This document shows positions 1 through 12,262 of a stretch of 64,000 bases of DNA, one piece after another. The notes under the pieces are model-generated. The model was given only the letters and a program-made list of their open reading frames with translations. It was not told where the DNA came from and ran no database searches. Numbering within the stretch: position 1 is the first letter of the stretch; the number at the start of each line of letters is the position of its first letter. Source of the DNA: Endothia cerciana (lineage: Eukaryota; Ascomycota; Sordariomycetes; Diaporthales; Cryphonectriaceae); NCBI GenBank assembly GCA_026119935.1, contig JALRMH010000013.1, positions 620,001-684,000 of the forward strand. The letters are read 5' to 3'. Both the position numbers and the translations under genes were made by a program.

Positions 1-231
1 AACCCACCCCGCCTGGCGACACTGCACGGCTGTGTCAACAAGAGGACCCACGCGGCGGGACAACCACAGGCGGCCCCACAATATAAGCATTAGCGAGGGC
101 GGACGCCGGCGACACACGACAGACAGAAGCTACTGACGAGGAGGACTTACACCGGGCTCCCGAGGGAGGCTAAGGCTACCCAGGCCCCGGCCACCACGGC
201 TGAGATATACACACACACACACACCGGCGCC

Positions 232-450
232 ATGCCGCGCTATTCTTATTACGACCCCGACGGGGACGACTTCTCCGCCGCCTCCCCCCCCCCCCCCGGC
301 GATAATACCTCGCCACACCGTCAGGGCCCGGGCTCGAGGAGGAGAGGACACCCGAGACAGGCCCCGGCCGGCCCCGCCGCGCACCCCGACTCGGCCTTCC
401 AGCAGCTGCGCGCCGACAGGAGGCTGAGCAGGGACGCCGCCGCGGTGACT

Positions 451-489
<39 letters not shown>

Positions 490-2517
490 GGGCCGCCCTC
501 GTACCAACAGGCCCAGCAGGGGTACGGCGTCCCCGGGGGGCCCTACTACCCTCCCCTGAGCAACATCACCCCGGGCGCCGACAACCTCGGCCGCGCCGCG
601 TCAGGGGGCCTCGCCGGCATCGCCCACAACGTCGCGGGGGGGAACGCGAGGGACAGCGGCCCCGGGGGGGCCGACGACGGCGAGGCGGCACCAGCGGCCG
701 TGGATGACAACGCCCCTCCCACCCCCCCACAGCACGCACACCACCAGGCCTCCTCGCCGCCATACACACCACCAGAACAGTGGGACCTCCGGCGGCCGGG
801 CCCGACGGGGGCGCACGCCGGCGGCCCCCCTCCCCTCGGGGCCGCGGCCGGGGACAGGAGCTCCCACTCCAGCATGCAGCAGCTGAGCGCCGCCGCCGTC
901 CCCATGGGCCAGGCCCCCAGCCCGGGCTTCGGCGCGCCGTACACCGACGACCCGTACCAGGGCTACTCGGGCTACGGCGCCGGGCCGCCCCTCGGCGGGG
1001 GCTACCTCAACCCCGACGACATCTACGACGACGGCGACGACGGGCTCGACTACGGCCGGGACAGCAGGCGGAGGAGCGCGCTGAGCCCCGGCGGGACCAG
1101 CAGCCGGAGCGGCGGCGGGCGGCGCGCGGGGGGGCCTGCTGCTGCTGCTGCTGCTGCTGCTGCAGGAGGAGGGGGCGTCGCGGCCGGGGCCGCGGGCATC
1201 ATCGGCGGGCTGATCGGGGCGAGGAGGAACGGCCGCGACGGCAGCGGCCAGTACGACGCCGTCCACAACAACGCGAGCACGGGCTACCAGGGCAGCGGCG
1301 GCGGCGGCGGCGGCGGCACCGGTGGCAGCACGTATGACCTCGGGGGTGTCGGCGGCGGCGGCGGCGCCGAGAAGTCGGCGTGGCTCGCCAGGCAGGGCTC
1401 CAGCGCGAGGAGGTGGCGGTGGATGCTGGGAGCAGGGGCCGCGGCGCTGGTGGCCCTCGGCATCGCCCTCGGCGTCTACTTCGGCGTGGCCAGGAGCCAC
1501 CACCCCTCCGGCTCCGGCTCGGCGGCCGAGGACACGGCCGCCAACGGCGACCTGGACATCGACAGCCCCGAGATCAAGAAGCTCCTCGGCAACCCGGACC
1601 TCCACAAGGTCTTCCCCGGCATCGACTACACGCCCATCAACACCCAGTACCCGGCGTGCCTCACGGACCCCCCCTCGCAGAACAACGTCACCCGGGACCT
1701 GGCCGTCCTCTCGCAGCTGACCAACACCATCCGCCTCTACGGCACCGACTGCAACCAGACCGAGATGCTGGTCACCGCCGCCGACCGGCTCCGGATGAAC
1801 GGCACCATCCGGATCTGGATGGGCGTGTGGCTGGACAACAACGCCACCACCGGCGCGCGCCAGCTGGCCCAGATGTGGGACATCCTGGACAGGTACGGCG
1901 ACGGGCCCTTCGGGGGCGTCATCGTCGCCAACGAGATCCTGTACCGCAAGGAGATGACCACCACGCAGCTGGGCGACCTCCTGTCCGAGGTGCGGACCAA
2001 CATCACCACCAGGGGCATGAGCCTCCCCGTGGCCACCTCGGACCTGGGCACCGACTGGACCGCCGGGCTCGCCGAGGCCTCCGACTACATCATGGCCAAC
2101 ATCCACCCCTTCTTCGGGGGCGTCAACGCCAAGGACGCCGCCGCGTGGACGTACGACTTCTGGACGGGGCAGGACGGGGCCTACTTCAAGGACGACACGT
2201 CCAGGAACATCATCGCCGAGACGGGGTGGCCCTCGCAGGGCGGCACGGACTGCGGGACCGACGCGGTCACGGACTGCCCGGACGCGGCGGTGGCGGGGGT
2301 CAGCGGGATGAACCAGTTCATGGGCGACTGGGTGTGCCAGGCCCTGGCCAACGGGACCCGGTACTTCTGGTTCGAGGCCTTCGACGAGCCGTGGAAGATC
2401 GCGTACGACAACGGGACCCAGAACTGGGAGGACCACTGGGGGCTGATGGACGTCGACCGGAACCTCAAGCCCGGGGTGACCATCCCGGACTGCGACGGGA
2501 AGACGGTGGACTCCTGA
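232..2517 (+). CDS. btgC: Membrane-anchored GH17 endo-1,3-beta-glucanase, BtgC type
   Basis: Single uninterrupted 761-codon frame. The N-terminal half (about residues 1-395) is low-complexity Pro/Gly/Ser with a Thr run encoded by (ACA)n near 445-488 and an Ala run encoded by (GCT)n near 1137-1160. One membrane segment follows at about 398-419 (GAAALVALGIALGVYFGV), with basic residues before it, so this is a type II anchor with the catalytic domain outside the membrane. The C-terminal half is a GH17 domain. The motif VANEILYR carries the likely acid/base Glu568 and AETGWPSQ carries the likely nucleophile Glu663. Length and layout match the BtgC branch of fungal wall glucanases, which cut beta-1,3-glucan during wall remodelling. 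A (CA)n tract at 209-224 ends only a few bases before the ATG. No neighbouring gene looks functionally linked. The large frame on the opposite strand is a GC-rich shadow. Confidence 0.95.
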
Positions 2518-3341
2518 AGGCGACTTGAGGCCTGAGAGGAGAGAGGCGGGGGAGGGGAGAGAGAGAGTGGGGGAGGGGGGCCGTGGGGATGGAGGGAATG
2601 ATAATGTCAAACTGTATCGTCTCATGTACAGCAGCATATATTATGTACGTATGTATACGTGCGACCTGGTATCATCTCGGGAGAGGGGGGGGAGGGTGGG
2701 CGGGTTATCTCCGGGCTGGGGGCGTCTTGGTATATACATTCTTGATGCGGGCAGATGACAGGAGGGTCACATAGCCGTCAGAGGATGGATCTGGGCTCGA
2801 TGGATCTGGGCTGCGTGATTATCCCCAAGAGTTTTATCTCCCCCCATCTCCCCCCCCCCGACATTGTTCATTCAGACTACGAGAGAGAGGGAGGGAGAAG
2901 AGGAGGAAGAGGCATGTATGTACATATCAACTATATTTCCCAAACGGGAGAGGTGCCGCACGCAAAAATAAAAATAAAAATAAAAATAAAAATAAAAAAA
3001 ATAAAAAACTAAATTAGAGCAGTGTAAAGTATCGACACGGGAGAGCCAGACCGGCAGCACGCACGCACGCACGCACGCACACACATGATGTATAACGGGC
3101 GGGCTCCTGGTCCGAGGGCCGGACGGGGAGCAGTGATAGCACCTCCTGCCGTTCATATGTATCTATCCCAACCAGACCAAAAAAAAAAAAAAGAGACTTC
3201 AGTAGTGATAACTATGCCAGAACCTGGCCCCCCCGGTCACCAGGTTCCTCTGGAAAGAACCCCGCCCGGGGGGGTCATAGTCTGCCCTCCAGAGGTATGT
3301 GGTGAGGGGAGGGTGGCGGGCGGGAGGGAGGGGTCCTGGGG

Positions 3342-3377
<36 letters not shown>

Positions 3378-5262
3378 CGGCGATAGCCTCACGGCCTGGA
3401 CGGGCCTGTGCCGATGCTGGTGGTGAGAATCGTCCGGCTGGTGTGGTGGGGTGTTGGTCGGTCCGTCCCTGGCACCACCGCTCATTACTATAGGTGTTGC
3501 GGATGGGGAGGAGGAGGACGGACGGCACTGAAGGCTGTGGTGTGTGTGTGTGTGTGTGTGTGTGTGTTGTCTTGCCTAGAGTCTCTTTCTCTCTCTGTGT
3601 GTGTGTGTGTGCCTCTCTCTCTGTGTGCCTCTCTTTCTATGTGCTTCTCTTTATGTGCCTCTCCTTCTATGTGTGTGTGTGTGTGTGTGTCTCTCTGAAG
3701 GTGCCATTGTCAGGAAACGGCAGCGCTGCCTATGAGGCGGAAACCCAGAGACGGCTGCCCGTCCTCGCCCTGACGGGGGGAGTGGGTAGAGCTTCACTCG
3801 TGGTGCCCGTGGTGGAAAGGGCGGAAGGGGAAGGGGGGGGATAATTACTGGCTGGATGATATCTGCTCTTTCTCTCTTCCCCCCTCTCTCTCTGTGGTGC
3901 TTATCGGGAGATCTCATGCCTCACCCCCAGCCGCTACCTCGCGTGGTGTTTGTTTATTATGGCCTCATGTGGCAGCTTGGCTGGGTCAGTACCACCTGGC
4001 CTGGGACCTCTGCCTGGCCGGCTCGTGCAGGCCCCCCCCCCCCCTAACCCCCACCTTTACGCTGCTTGGTCCCATCTGCAAGGGCCTGGAGGGTCTAGTT
4101 AGCAGCTCCTTCTGGTAGGTACGATAACCTGTACCTCTGTCATAATACCAGCTGTCAAGGTCCCAGGTCCTTTGCAAAATCTCCTTCCCAGCGGCGAGCT
4201 TACCTCCACACCTCCTCCATCCTCGCCGACCAACCTTTTCACATCTCTCCTTTGACCACAGACACCCCACCCTCCACCTCAGCCAGCGTCGTGTGAAGAC
4301 AATCGTATCCCGTCGTCGTCATTGTCGTCGCCGTCGTCGTCGTCATCATTGTCGTCGCCGTCGCCGTCGTCATCATTGTCGTCGCCGTCGCCGTCATTGT
4401 CGTCGCCATTGTCGCCGTCATTGTCGTCGCCATTGTCGCCGTCATTGTCGTCGCCGTTGTCGCCGTCATTGTCATCATCGTCGTCTTCTTCTTGTCCATA
4501 CTCTTGTCCCTGCCACTCTTGTTGTATCCAGTTCCTCTTCTGCGTCGCGGTATCACTGTACGCCACAGCCTCCTCCTGCGCGGCTGTAGGAAGCCCTTTG
4601 TCGAGGCTCGCGAGCCACCGTGCAGCATCCTCCTCCACTGGCGAGGTAAGTCTCCATCCCATTCCTCTCCATCTTCACACACTCGTGCAAGAAACATGCC
4701 ACAAGGCATCTTTCTGTCCCCAGCCGTCGGGCCCATCTCCCATTCCCCTGCCCATCCCCATATCCATATCATGTATGGCCCCATACACTGCCATCTGATG
4801 ATCTTCCCTGGCAGCCTCCCTCTTCTTCCCATCCACGAGCCCGACTTCTGCCCTTTCTGCCCTTTCTGCCCTTTCTGCCATTTCTGCCACCTCCACACGA
4901 GACTTCATGTCCATTCACTCACCCCCCCCCTCACCCACAACCCATCTCCCTCCCCAGTCCACTTCGCAACATCATCGCTTCATCGTCTGCGAGGTCTTCA
5001 CAGACGACGCAAGTCATTCATTGGCTGCCGTCGGGGGCATGACAAGATGTGAAGCCCGCGTGGCCAAAGTCCTTGCAGTCTGCCCAGGTCTCACGTCTCC
5101 CACCACCTCCACTCATATCTGCTTTATACCCTGACATGAGCCCCAGCTCCTCCCCTCCCGAGTCTCAGACCTAAATTAACATCTCCGCATTGTAGGAGTG
5201 CTCTCCCCAGGGTGTCCAGGTGACAAGACGATAGGACCACTCACGGCGAGGGACGCGCGCAC
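2518..5262. other. Intergenic spacer rich in microsatellites, no gene seen
   Basis: No credible coding region. The spacer holds an A-rich AAATA repeat (2964-3008), ACGC repeats (about 3058-3081), two long (GT)n tracts (about 3343-3375 and 3540-3567) with further GT/CT tracts to about 3690, a GTC-type trinucleotide tract (4311-4480) and a 9-bp CCCTTTCTG repeat near 4848-4880. The distal part (about 4.5-5.26 kb) may be promoter and 5' UTR of the RRM gene. A strong donor-like gtaagt at 4647 would allow a 5' UTR intron, but this cannot be settled from sequence. Confidence 0.6.
4311..4480. repeat. Imperfect GTC/CAT trinucleotide microsatellite
   Basis: About 170 bp of GTC units interrupted by ATT and GCC. 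In the reverse direction it reads as an artificial Asp/Asn/Gly-rich protein, with no domain and no family match I can see. It lies about 780 bp upstream of the RRM gene start. Confidence 0.85.
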
Positions 5263-7721
5263 ATGCTCCAGGCAGACAGCATGCCCAACATGAGCACCCA
5301 GTTCAACACCAGCACTCATGTGCACAATGCAATGACCCGCGGCAGACGTCCCATGGCCATAGAGGGTTCCGACGACTCACTCGACGGCGGTGCCCCCCTC
5401 GTTCCACACCCCAACAATGCTGTCCCTTGCCTGCACCCCGCCGTCTTCAGCAAGAGTGAGAACGACTCCCCTGAGAACAACTCCCCCGGCTCCGGCATGT
5501 CTCCTTATGGCCTCTCCAACTACGAGCCGTCCCCTCCAGTCAGCCACCTGAGCGCGCCCGCCAACCTGCAGGCCAACATCCAGCACATGAACCTCGTTAT
5601 GCCACTCCAGCGAGGCCCTCTCGTGAACCCTTACACATCAGCGCTCAACCCTGCCACCGTCGAGTTCACGCCCATGCCCACTCCTACCCTAGGCGGCTTC
5701 AATACCAATATCTACGCCTTCAACCCTCAGAACGTTGCCTTCGCCGGCATGCCGGCCAACTTCCAGAACCACCCAGCTCAGGCCATGCCGCCGTTCAACG
5801 ATGGCAACGGCCTGCCCGACCCTGGCATGAACGCCGTGCGCCTGCCCGAGCCCAGCTTCATCGGCGCCACCTACGGCGGGGGCAATATCCACGGCTCGCA
5901 GCAGCTGCTGCAGCCGCCGCCTTGGTATGGCGCCAACACTGGCATGCCCTTTGGTGCCGACGTGCAGCACCACCAGCAGCAGCAGCCGCCTTGGTATGGC
6001 GTCAACAGCATGCCCTTCGGTGCCGACGTGATGCAGCAGCTCGGTGGCGGCTACCAGGCCATGCACGGCCCGGACGTCACTGGCGAGCGTGCCATGATGG
6101 CTCTCCAGGCGCAGCTGTCCCGCATGGATCTGGCCCAGCTCCCTTGGGCCCTGCCACCCCAGGTCGGAACCGCCGGTAACCAGCCGCCTGGTGACTACGG
6201 TTTCCGGCATCGTATGCCTGATGATGCTGCCTATCACGAGCAGCTGCAGCACATGCCACAGCAGGACAGCATGCGGACCCCGGTGCGCGGCGCCGTGACG
6301 GACCCTACCTGTGTCACCCCTACCCCGTGCCGCCAGAGCCCCCGCACCGGCCTCGGCTCTCCCGCAGCCCCCCCCCCGGGCGCCGGCGGCCTGCCTGTCC
6401 GCACCGAGCCGCGCAGCTTCGCCCCTCGTGCCCACGGCCCGGCTGCTATCGAGGCCCCCCCTCGCTTCGACCTGTGGCCTCCTCCCGTGCCCGGCCCCAT
6501 GACGACAAGCCACGGTGGTGTTGGAAACAGCAACCCCGGCGCGGCCCCCCCCGGCTTCAACCTGTGGCCTCCTCCCGTGCCCGGCCGCATGACGACAAGC
6601 CACGGTGGTATTGGAAACAGCAACCCCGGCGCGGCCCCCCCCGGCTTCAACCTGTGGCCTCCTCCCGTGCCCGGCCGCATGACGACAAGCCACGGTGGTG
6701 TTGGAAACAGCAACCCCGGCGCGCCCCCCCCCGGCTTCGACCTGCAGCCTCCTCCCATGCCCGCCCCCATGACAAACTACGGTGATGTTGGAAACGGCAA
6801 TCCCATCGCGCCCCCGCCACAGTTTGAGGGCGGCGGCACCGCTTTCTCATCTTCGCGCCAGCAGCCGAGCCGTGGTCATGTCATCCCGCTCCCCGGCCCT
6901 TGCGGTGATCCGTTCTCGCCGTCCGCTGTCACCAGCGCCGCGACGGGTCACGGCGCCCTCGGTGGCCCCTCTGGCCACCCTCAGCCTTTGGAGCGTCCGT
7001 CGAACGCATTGGTTCCGCACAACAACCCCGTGCCTGAGTACATTCGCAACCAGCGCTCCCAGGAGCTGAACGAGCTGACTGCTGGGCCCACCCGGTGTCC
7101 AAATGCGGATACTGCTCTTCACAGCGACTACTTCCCGTTCATCGAGGGTGCCCGCAGTGCCCAGCCTACTAATATGTACGGCGTCGTCAAGCTGAAGAAC
7201 GTAGGCCACACACCCCCCCTTCCTCCTCCTCCTCCTCCTCATCATCATCATCATCGTCGTCGTCATCCTGCAGTTCCTACTGACGATGACTGTCCATAGA
7301 TCCCCTTTTCTACCAGCCGCTCGGAGATCCTCGCCTTTCTCGGGCGCAACTCCAAGGCCCTCAACGACAACCAGGAGCCTGTCCACATCATTATGGAACG
7401 CGTTACCAACAAGACGAATGATGCCTACGTCGAGTTTATGACCATGCAGGCCGCCGTCGCTGCGGTCGAGAGGCACCAGAGGAGCGCTGCCAACGGCCGC
7501 ATGAGCCGCCTCGGTGACCGCCCTGTTGAGGTCGAGCTTTCCAGCCAGGCTGCCCTCATGAAGGACCTGTTCCCCCAGGCCAAGGGCGTCCGCTGGGACG
7601 GGCCCACGCCCGTCATCCTCGAGGATGACCTTGCCCAGCCCTGGGAGCGCTTCAAGGGGTTCATCTCCGAGGAGGAGATGATTATGCTGATCAAGCACGT
7701 CGAGGTCCCCCAGCGCGTAAG

Positions 7722-7775
<54 letters not shown>

Positions 7776-8542
7776 TCCACCCAGCAGCAAACCTTGCCCC
7801 TCCGCTATCCGGGTCCTGCCATCGATGCTGACTGGACTTCACAGTCTCCCTTCTCCAGGGACTGCCCACAGCGCCCCTTTGAGTGCATGATCAGCACCCT
7901 GCGCAAGTTCCCCTGGTACATGACCGCGCACATCACCGTGAAGCAGCGCAGCTCGGTGTTTTATACCTGCATAGGCCTGCTGCGTTCCCTGCAGGCCGCC
8001 CTTCGGAACAAGAGGGATGCGCGCGTTCTGACCCCGCAGCTGTACCGGCGCCTCTGGACCTCGGCCATGCTGTGCCACGGCTTCACCATCACCATGAAGG
8101 ACAGCATTGCCTACCTGGTCGACCTGCCCCAGGACCGCCTGCGCGAGTTCAACATGCCTCGCTTTGGCAACCTGTGGGTCCACACGTACAGCCTCGTGCC
8201 CAAGCCCGGTGCCCCTCTGGACGTGATCGAGGCAAGTTCCGAGTCCGGTCCACCTGTCGTGGGATATATATTTTCTTTGCTGACTTTACCGCCCCCCCCC
8301 CCCCGCAGTGGTACATCGCCGTCATCCGCGAGGAGACCCGCCGCACGGTCGCGCAGTCTCTACCCAACGTCCAGGCCGAGATCCAACGGGAGGCCGACCT
8401 GACCAGCAGCCTCTACTGGGGCTACTTCATGAGGGAGCTCTCGCTCCCTTTTGGGGAGCCCTTCGACAACATGACCCTCGCCGACTTAGCCGCTCGCGAG
8501 TTCATGGCTGTGTCCAACGTCCTCCGGCGAGCCCTGGGCTAG
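5263..8542 (+). CDS. RRM-domain RNA-binding protein, four exons
   Basis: Joined exons 5263-7200, 7300-7716, 7845-8231 and 8309-8542 give about 991 aa. Introns were placed by consensus sites and by continuity of the conserved RRM region. Residues 1 to about 630 are Pro/Met/Asn-rich and disordered, with four 30-residue repeats (6451-6810). The RRM spans the first intron, at about 640-715: VVKLKN is RNP2 and NDAYVEFM is RNP1. A conserved region of about 270 residues follows (FKGFISEEEM, CPQRPFECM, IEWYIAVIREET). The layout resembles an ascomycete family of long RRM proteins whose RNA targets I cannot name. All introns are odd: intron 1 carries (CCT)n/(CAT)n, intron 2 about 16 CTG units, and intron 3 begins with GC rather than GT and ends in a long C tract. 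A second ATG lies at 5281. The exact start is the least certain part. Confidence 0.85.
6451..6810 (+). repeat. 90-bp in-frame tandem repeat, about four copies
   Basis: The unit encodes PPGFNLWPPPVPGRMTTSHG plus about ten further residues. CCTGTGGCCT recurs at exactly 90-bp spacing (6471, 6561, 6651). The two inner units are nearly identical at DNA level and the last is diverged, which points to recent unequal exchange. It lies in the disordered N-terminal half of the RRM protein. Confidence 0.9.
7726..7773 (+). repeat. (CTG)n microsatellite inside intron 2 of the RRM gene
   Basis: About 16 perfect CTG units begin nine bases after the gtaagt donor at 7717. The intron (7717-7844) stays open in one frame and would add poly-Leu if retained, but the conserved protein reads PQR then SPFSRDCP, so it is spliced. 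Confidence 0.85.
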
Positions 8543-9558
8543 TGGGCCCAGGGCGTGGCGCCGAAGGTCGAAAGACTCTCATCTTCACCTTCGGGCCCTG
8601 CCGGTCGCACCCAGACCAGGTTGGTCCGGCTGCCTCCTCACTCCTCCCACTCCGCTTTTGCCGAATGCCGCAGGCGCCCGCTGCGGCCCGCCAAGATTTC
8701 GGCGGGGGCTTTCCCACCTCGCCTCGGTCGGTATCGAGAGGTTCAGGGACCGAGAGGGGATAAGTTTTCGTTTGCCTGGTTTTTCTATTTTCTGACGGGG
8801 AGGTCGCGGTTGCTGGTATTTCTTGAGCAGAGGGGGGGTTGCCGTTGGTCGGTCCTACATAACTGCGTTGACGGAGGTGGGCACTGAGGGTAACGAAGCA
8901 AGGAGGAGCCACCAGGCCGACTTCAGCCAGGAGGCTCGCCTGTTCCGCCTCAGAACCGTCTCCGAAATGATATGCTAGATTTGTAGTATCTGGTCTGAGA
9001 TGCGCCCTGCTGCGCTACGACAGAACACAATGGGACGAGTTAACTTTGAGAATCCTGCTATGGCCTAGAGCGGCGCACTTGTGAAGATGAACATGACTGC
9101 GGACAGGACACAGAGTGCCCACCAGAAGAAGGGAGGGGATGGCCTCGTTGAGCTGACGTGTTGTGAAGTCATCTTCGTCTGTGTGGGGCGGGGGGTACAT
9201 GACGAGTACATATGTAGCATGCTTCCTGGGAAAGACATGAAGTTGAAGACTGGGGTGGGTGATTATGTAATCTCGCCTCTGGAGGGCTCGACTGAATTTT
9301 CAGTGGAGACGGCACCTCGATAAGGCATCTTATCGGCCGAATTTCCCATGCCGACCGTCATCAGGTTAACTTTTTTTTTCCCCCATGCCACTTCCTCGAG
9401 CTCGCAACCACGACGAACCTGGACGGACCCCCCCCCCCCCAAGAGAAACTCATGACGTGATGATGAGGGCTCGATAGTTCGTCCTACGTCGCAGCAGCAG
9501 CACCCAACCTTTGCAGGAACGCAGCTTCCCCCCCCCCCCCCCCGGGCCCCCGACGGCT
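8543..9558. other. Intergenic region, nothing recognisable
   Basis: Contains the 3' flank of the RRM gene and the 5' flank of the carrier gene. Poly-C tracts occur at about 9431-9440 and 9530-9543. A short frame at 9081-9323 has no recognisable domain. Confidence 0.5.
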
Positions 9559-10979
9559 ATGGCGCAAAACGCAGCGGCAGCGGCCGCCAAGATGCCGCCA
9601 TCCGACAGGCCAGGCGCACGACACGGCCAGGCCGGCACGGAACACCTCTCACCCCTGACGCGGTCAAGGGAGCTGGGTGAGCTCATGCCAGAGGCGCGCC
9701 GGGGCCCACAGGACGGGCCGGCGCCGGCCCCGTCATTCGCAAGATCATGGCACCACCTGGTAGCAGGAGCGTAAGGCACAGCCCCGTCCAGAGGGAAAAC
9801 CCGACCAGACCCCCTACTGCCACCCCGGCCGCTCGGGGTCCCCCCCCAGGTGGTGCCCAAGCTCTGCTGACCCAACGTCCTGTGGCCCGCAGAATCGGCG
9901 GCATGACAGCCGCGACCCTCACCGCGCCCCTCGACGTCCTCAAGACCCGCCTCCAGTCCGACTTCTACCAGGCACAGCTGCGCGCGTCCCGCGCGGCACA
10001 CGCACACGCACGCGCCAACCCGAACCCCCTGCGCGCGTCCGTGTTCCACCTCACGGAGACGCTGCAGATCCTCGGCGCCGTCCACAAGCAGGAGGGCTGG
10101 CGCGCGCTCTTCAAGGGCCTGGGCCCGAACCTGGTGGGCGTGATCCCGGCGCGGTCGATCAACTTCTACGTCTACGGCAACGGCAAGCGGTGGATCTCGG
10201 ACTACCTGAACGGCGGGCACGAGGCGGCCTGGGTGCACCTGACGGCGGGCCTGGTGGCGGGCATCGCCACGAGCACGGCCACGAACCCGATCTGGCTCGT
10301 CAAGACGCGGCTGCAGCTGGACAAGAACGTCGCGGAGCGCGCGGGCCACGCGGCGGCCAGGCAGTACAGGAACAGCCTCGACTGCATACGGCAGGTGCTC
10401 CGGGACGAGGGCCCCAGGGGCTTCTTCAAGGGCATGAGCGCGAGCTACCTCGGCGCGTCCGAGTCGACGCTGCAGTGGGTGCTGTACGAGCAGATGAAGA
10501 AGTCGCTGCGGCGCCGCGAGGAGCGCATAGCGGCCAGCGGCCGGGGCCAGACCTGGTGGGACGCCACGGTGGACTACACAGGGAAGGCCGGCGCGGCGGG
10601 CGGCGCAAAGCTGATCGCCGCGATCCTGGCCTACCCGCACGAGGTGGGTACTAGTTTTCTTCCCCGGGGCCGGTGGGCGCGAGGCGCGGGGGTGGGGGGG
10701 GGGGGCGCCTGAGGTCGGTAAATGATTGCCCGTTCGGCTGACGAGATCGTGGGGACATCCTTCTAGGTCGCGAGAACGAGGTTACGACAGGCGCCGCTGG
10801 CGGACGGTCGGCTGAAGTACACGGGCCTGGTCCAGTGCTTCAGGCTCGTGTGGAAGGAGGAGGGCCTAGTCGGCCTGTACGGCGGGCTAACGCCCCACCT
10901 GCTGCGGACGGTGCCCAGCGCTACCATTATGTTCGGCATGTACGAGGTCATACTCCGGCTGTTTGACACCCCGTCGTGA
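9559..10979 (+). CDS. RIM2: Mitochondrial pyrimidine-nucleotide carrier, Rim2 type
   Basis: Exons 9559-9770, 9893-10643 and 10767-10979 give about 391 aa. Mitochondrial carrier family, with three repeats and three signature motifs: PLDVLKTR, PIWLVKTR and PHEVARTR. The Trp in the second motif and the overall sequence (IGGMTAATLTAPLDVLKTRL, LYGGLTPHLLRTVPSATI) fit the Rim2 branch. That branch exchanges pyrimidine nucleoside triphosphates across the inner mitochondrial membrane for mtDNA and RNA synthesis. The first intron (9771-9892) splits an Ala codon just before IGGM, and the second (10644-10766) lies between the two halves of the third signature. The start is the ATG after a poly-C tract; a later in-frame ATG is at 9592. 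The N-terminus (about 55 residues, Ala/Pro-rich) is not conserved. Intact. Confidence 0.93.
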
Positions 10980-11779
10980 GGTGGACACACAGCAACAACA
11001 ACAACCACAACTACCACAACAACCACCACAACGGTGCGAAGGCCTCAGCCGCCGGACACAGTAGGGCAGCAACCAAACGGCCGACCGGCCGGACGGGGAC
11101 GGATCGGGGAATCTGGTGGGGTGTGTAAGATAAACACGCGATGGCTATACTATGAGGCCGACCCTTCACTCCGGGCAGGACCGGATGATTCTAGTTGTAC
11201 TTTGTACCATATATACATACCCATATACGTAGAAAATGTCATAGATGGCGGGGGGGCCTCTATCTGAAAGAAGAAAGAAGAAGAAAAAAAAGCAAACCTG
11301 CGGGGCTTTCGAGGGGGACCAGGAAGATAGAACCAAGACGAGCAAGGGACGCACCCGTTAGGACGGACGGCGACGAGGCGGTTCCACGTCCCTCCCTGAT
11401 GGGAGACTTGTGGCCGCGGCCTCCATCTCAAATGAAACATATCCTCTCACTCCCCCTCTCTCTCCCCCCCCCCCCCCCACTCTCACCGCGTAATCCGTAC
11501 TTGCTTGAGGATGACCGGATAGGGAGGTAAACTGGGGGATCACACAGCACCGCCAGACCAACCCCTCCCCCCCCCCTTCTCCTCCGGGCACCCACCCTCC
11601 GGACAAAAACCCCGTCTCTCAGGAGGGGGGATGAAAGGAAATACAGGAGGGCAGACAGGACGCACAGATGACGGAAGGAAAAGCCCACTGGCTGGCTATA
11701 TAGTACGGCCCCGAACGGTCTCTCGCAACCACAGCCACAACATCACCCGGCTGCAAACAACAACACACCGGCGGACCAG
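10980..11779. other. Intergenic region, simple repeats only
   Basis: Contains a degenerate CAA/CCA tract (about 10,988-11,032) directly after the carrier stop, an AAGAAGAA purine stretch (about 11,267-11,290) and poly-C tracts (about 11,466-11,480 and 11,567-11,576). No gene seen. Composition becomes less GC-rich toward 11.8 kb. Confidence 0.5.
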
Positions 11780-11813
11780 GCGCAAATGGTTTAGTGGTAA
11801 AATCCATCGTTGC
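11780..11813 (+). tRNA. 5' half of a tRNA-Gly(GCC) gene, cut in the anticodon loop
   Basis: The 34 bases match the 5' half of fungal tRNA-Gly: acceptor strand GCGCAAA, A-box TGGTTTAGTGGTAAA, anticodon-stem 5' strand CATCG, then TTGC, the start of the anticodon loop. The expected 3' strand of the stem, the B-box GGTTCGANTCC and the closing TTTGCGC are missing downstream, and I do not find them elsewhere in the window on either strand. The break coincides with the change from GC-rich core genes to accessory sequence and lies about 450 bp before a DUF3435 recombinase relic. Not a functional tRNA as it stands. Confidence 0.75.
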
Positions 11814-12262
11814 TAATTTAGTACTTGTAAATTCCTCTTTTTTTTTTTTGCCGTTTTTCTCTCTGTAGGAAATAGTTGACCGTTCTTTGTTCAAAATGAT
11901 GGGTGAGGTTTCTCGGAAACTGAAAACTAGAAACAGGTTCCGGGATACCGAGAAGCTGACGCCAACAGCACTATGTACGTAATGTACCTTAGCCTAACCC
12001 CAACGCTCAGCCTGGTACTGTTTCCAATGCTTTACTTACTTTGAAGTAAATATCTTTACTCTTACTATTGTAACTATTCTGGGCCCTTCAAATGAGGCCT
12101 GCTGAAGTCGAGACCCGGGCGCTTAATACAAGTGTATTAATAGGAAATGAGCCTTGGGAGTTGCGGCAAAACCTTTCGTGTAAGCGAAGCTGGGCTTATG
12201 TCTGGAAGCAGACTGTAAGAAATCTCACCAAGTCTTAGACATTTCTGTCCTGCTTCTACGCA

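Noticed and set aside
601..2637. 678-codon minus-strand frame opposite btgC
   Set aside because: Shadow of a very GC-rich coding sequence. The plus strand has GH17 catalytic motifs and this has none.
4279..4662. Asp/Asn/Gly-rich minus-strand open frame
   Set aside because: It is only the reverse reading of the GTC microsatellite and has no domain or flanking conservation.
5689..7869. Long minus-strand frames opposite the RRM gene
   Set aside because: Gly/Ala/Arg-rich shadows. The plus strand carries RNP motifs and phase-consistent introns.
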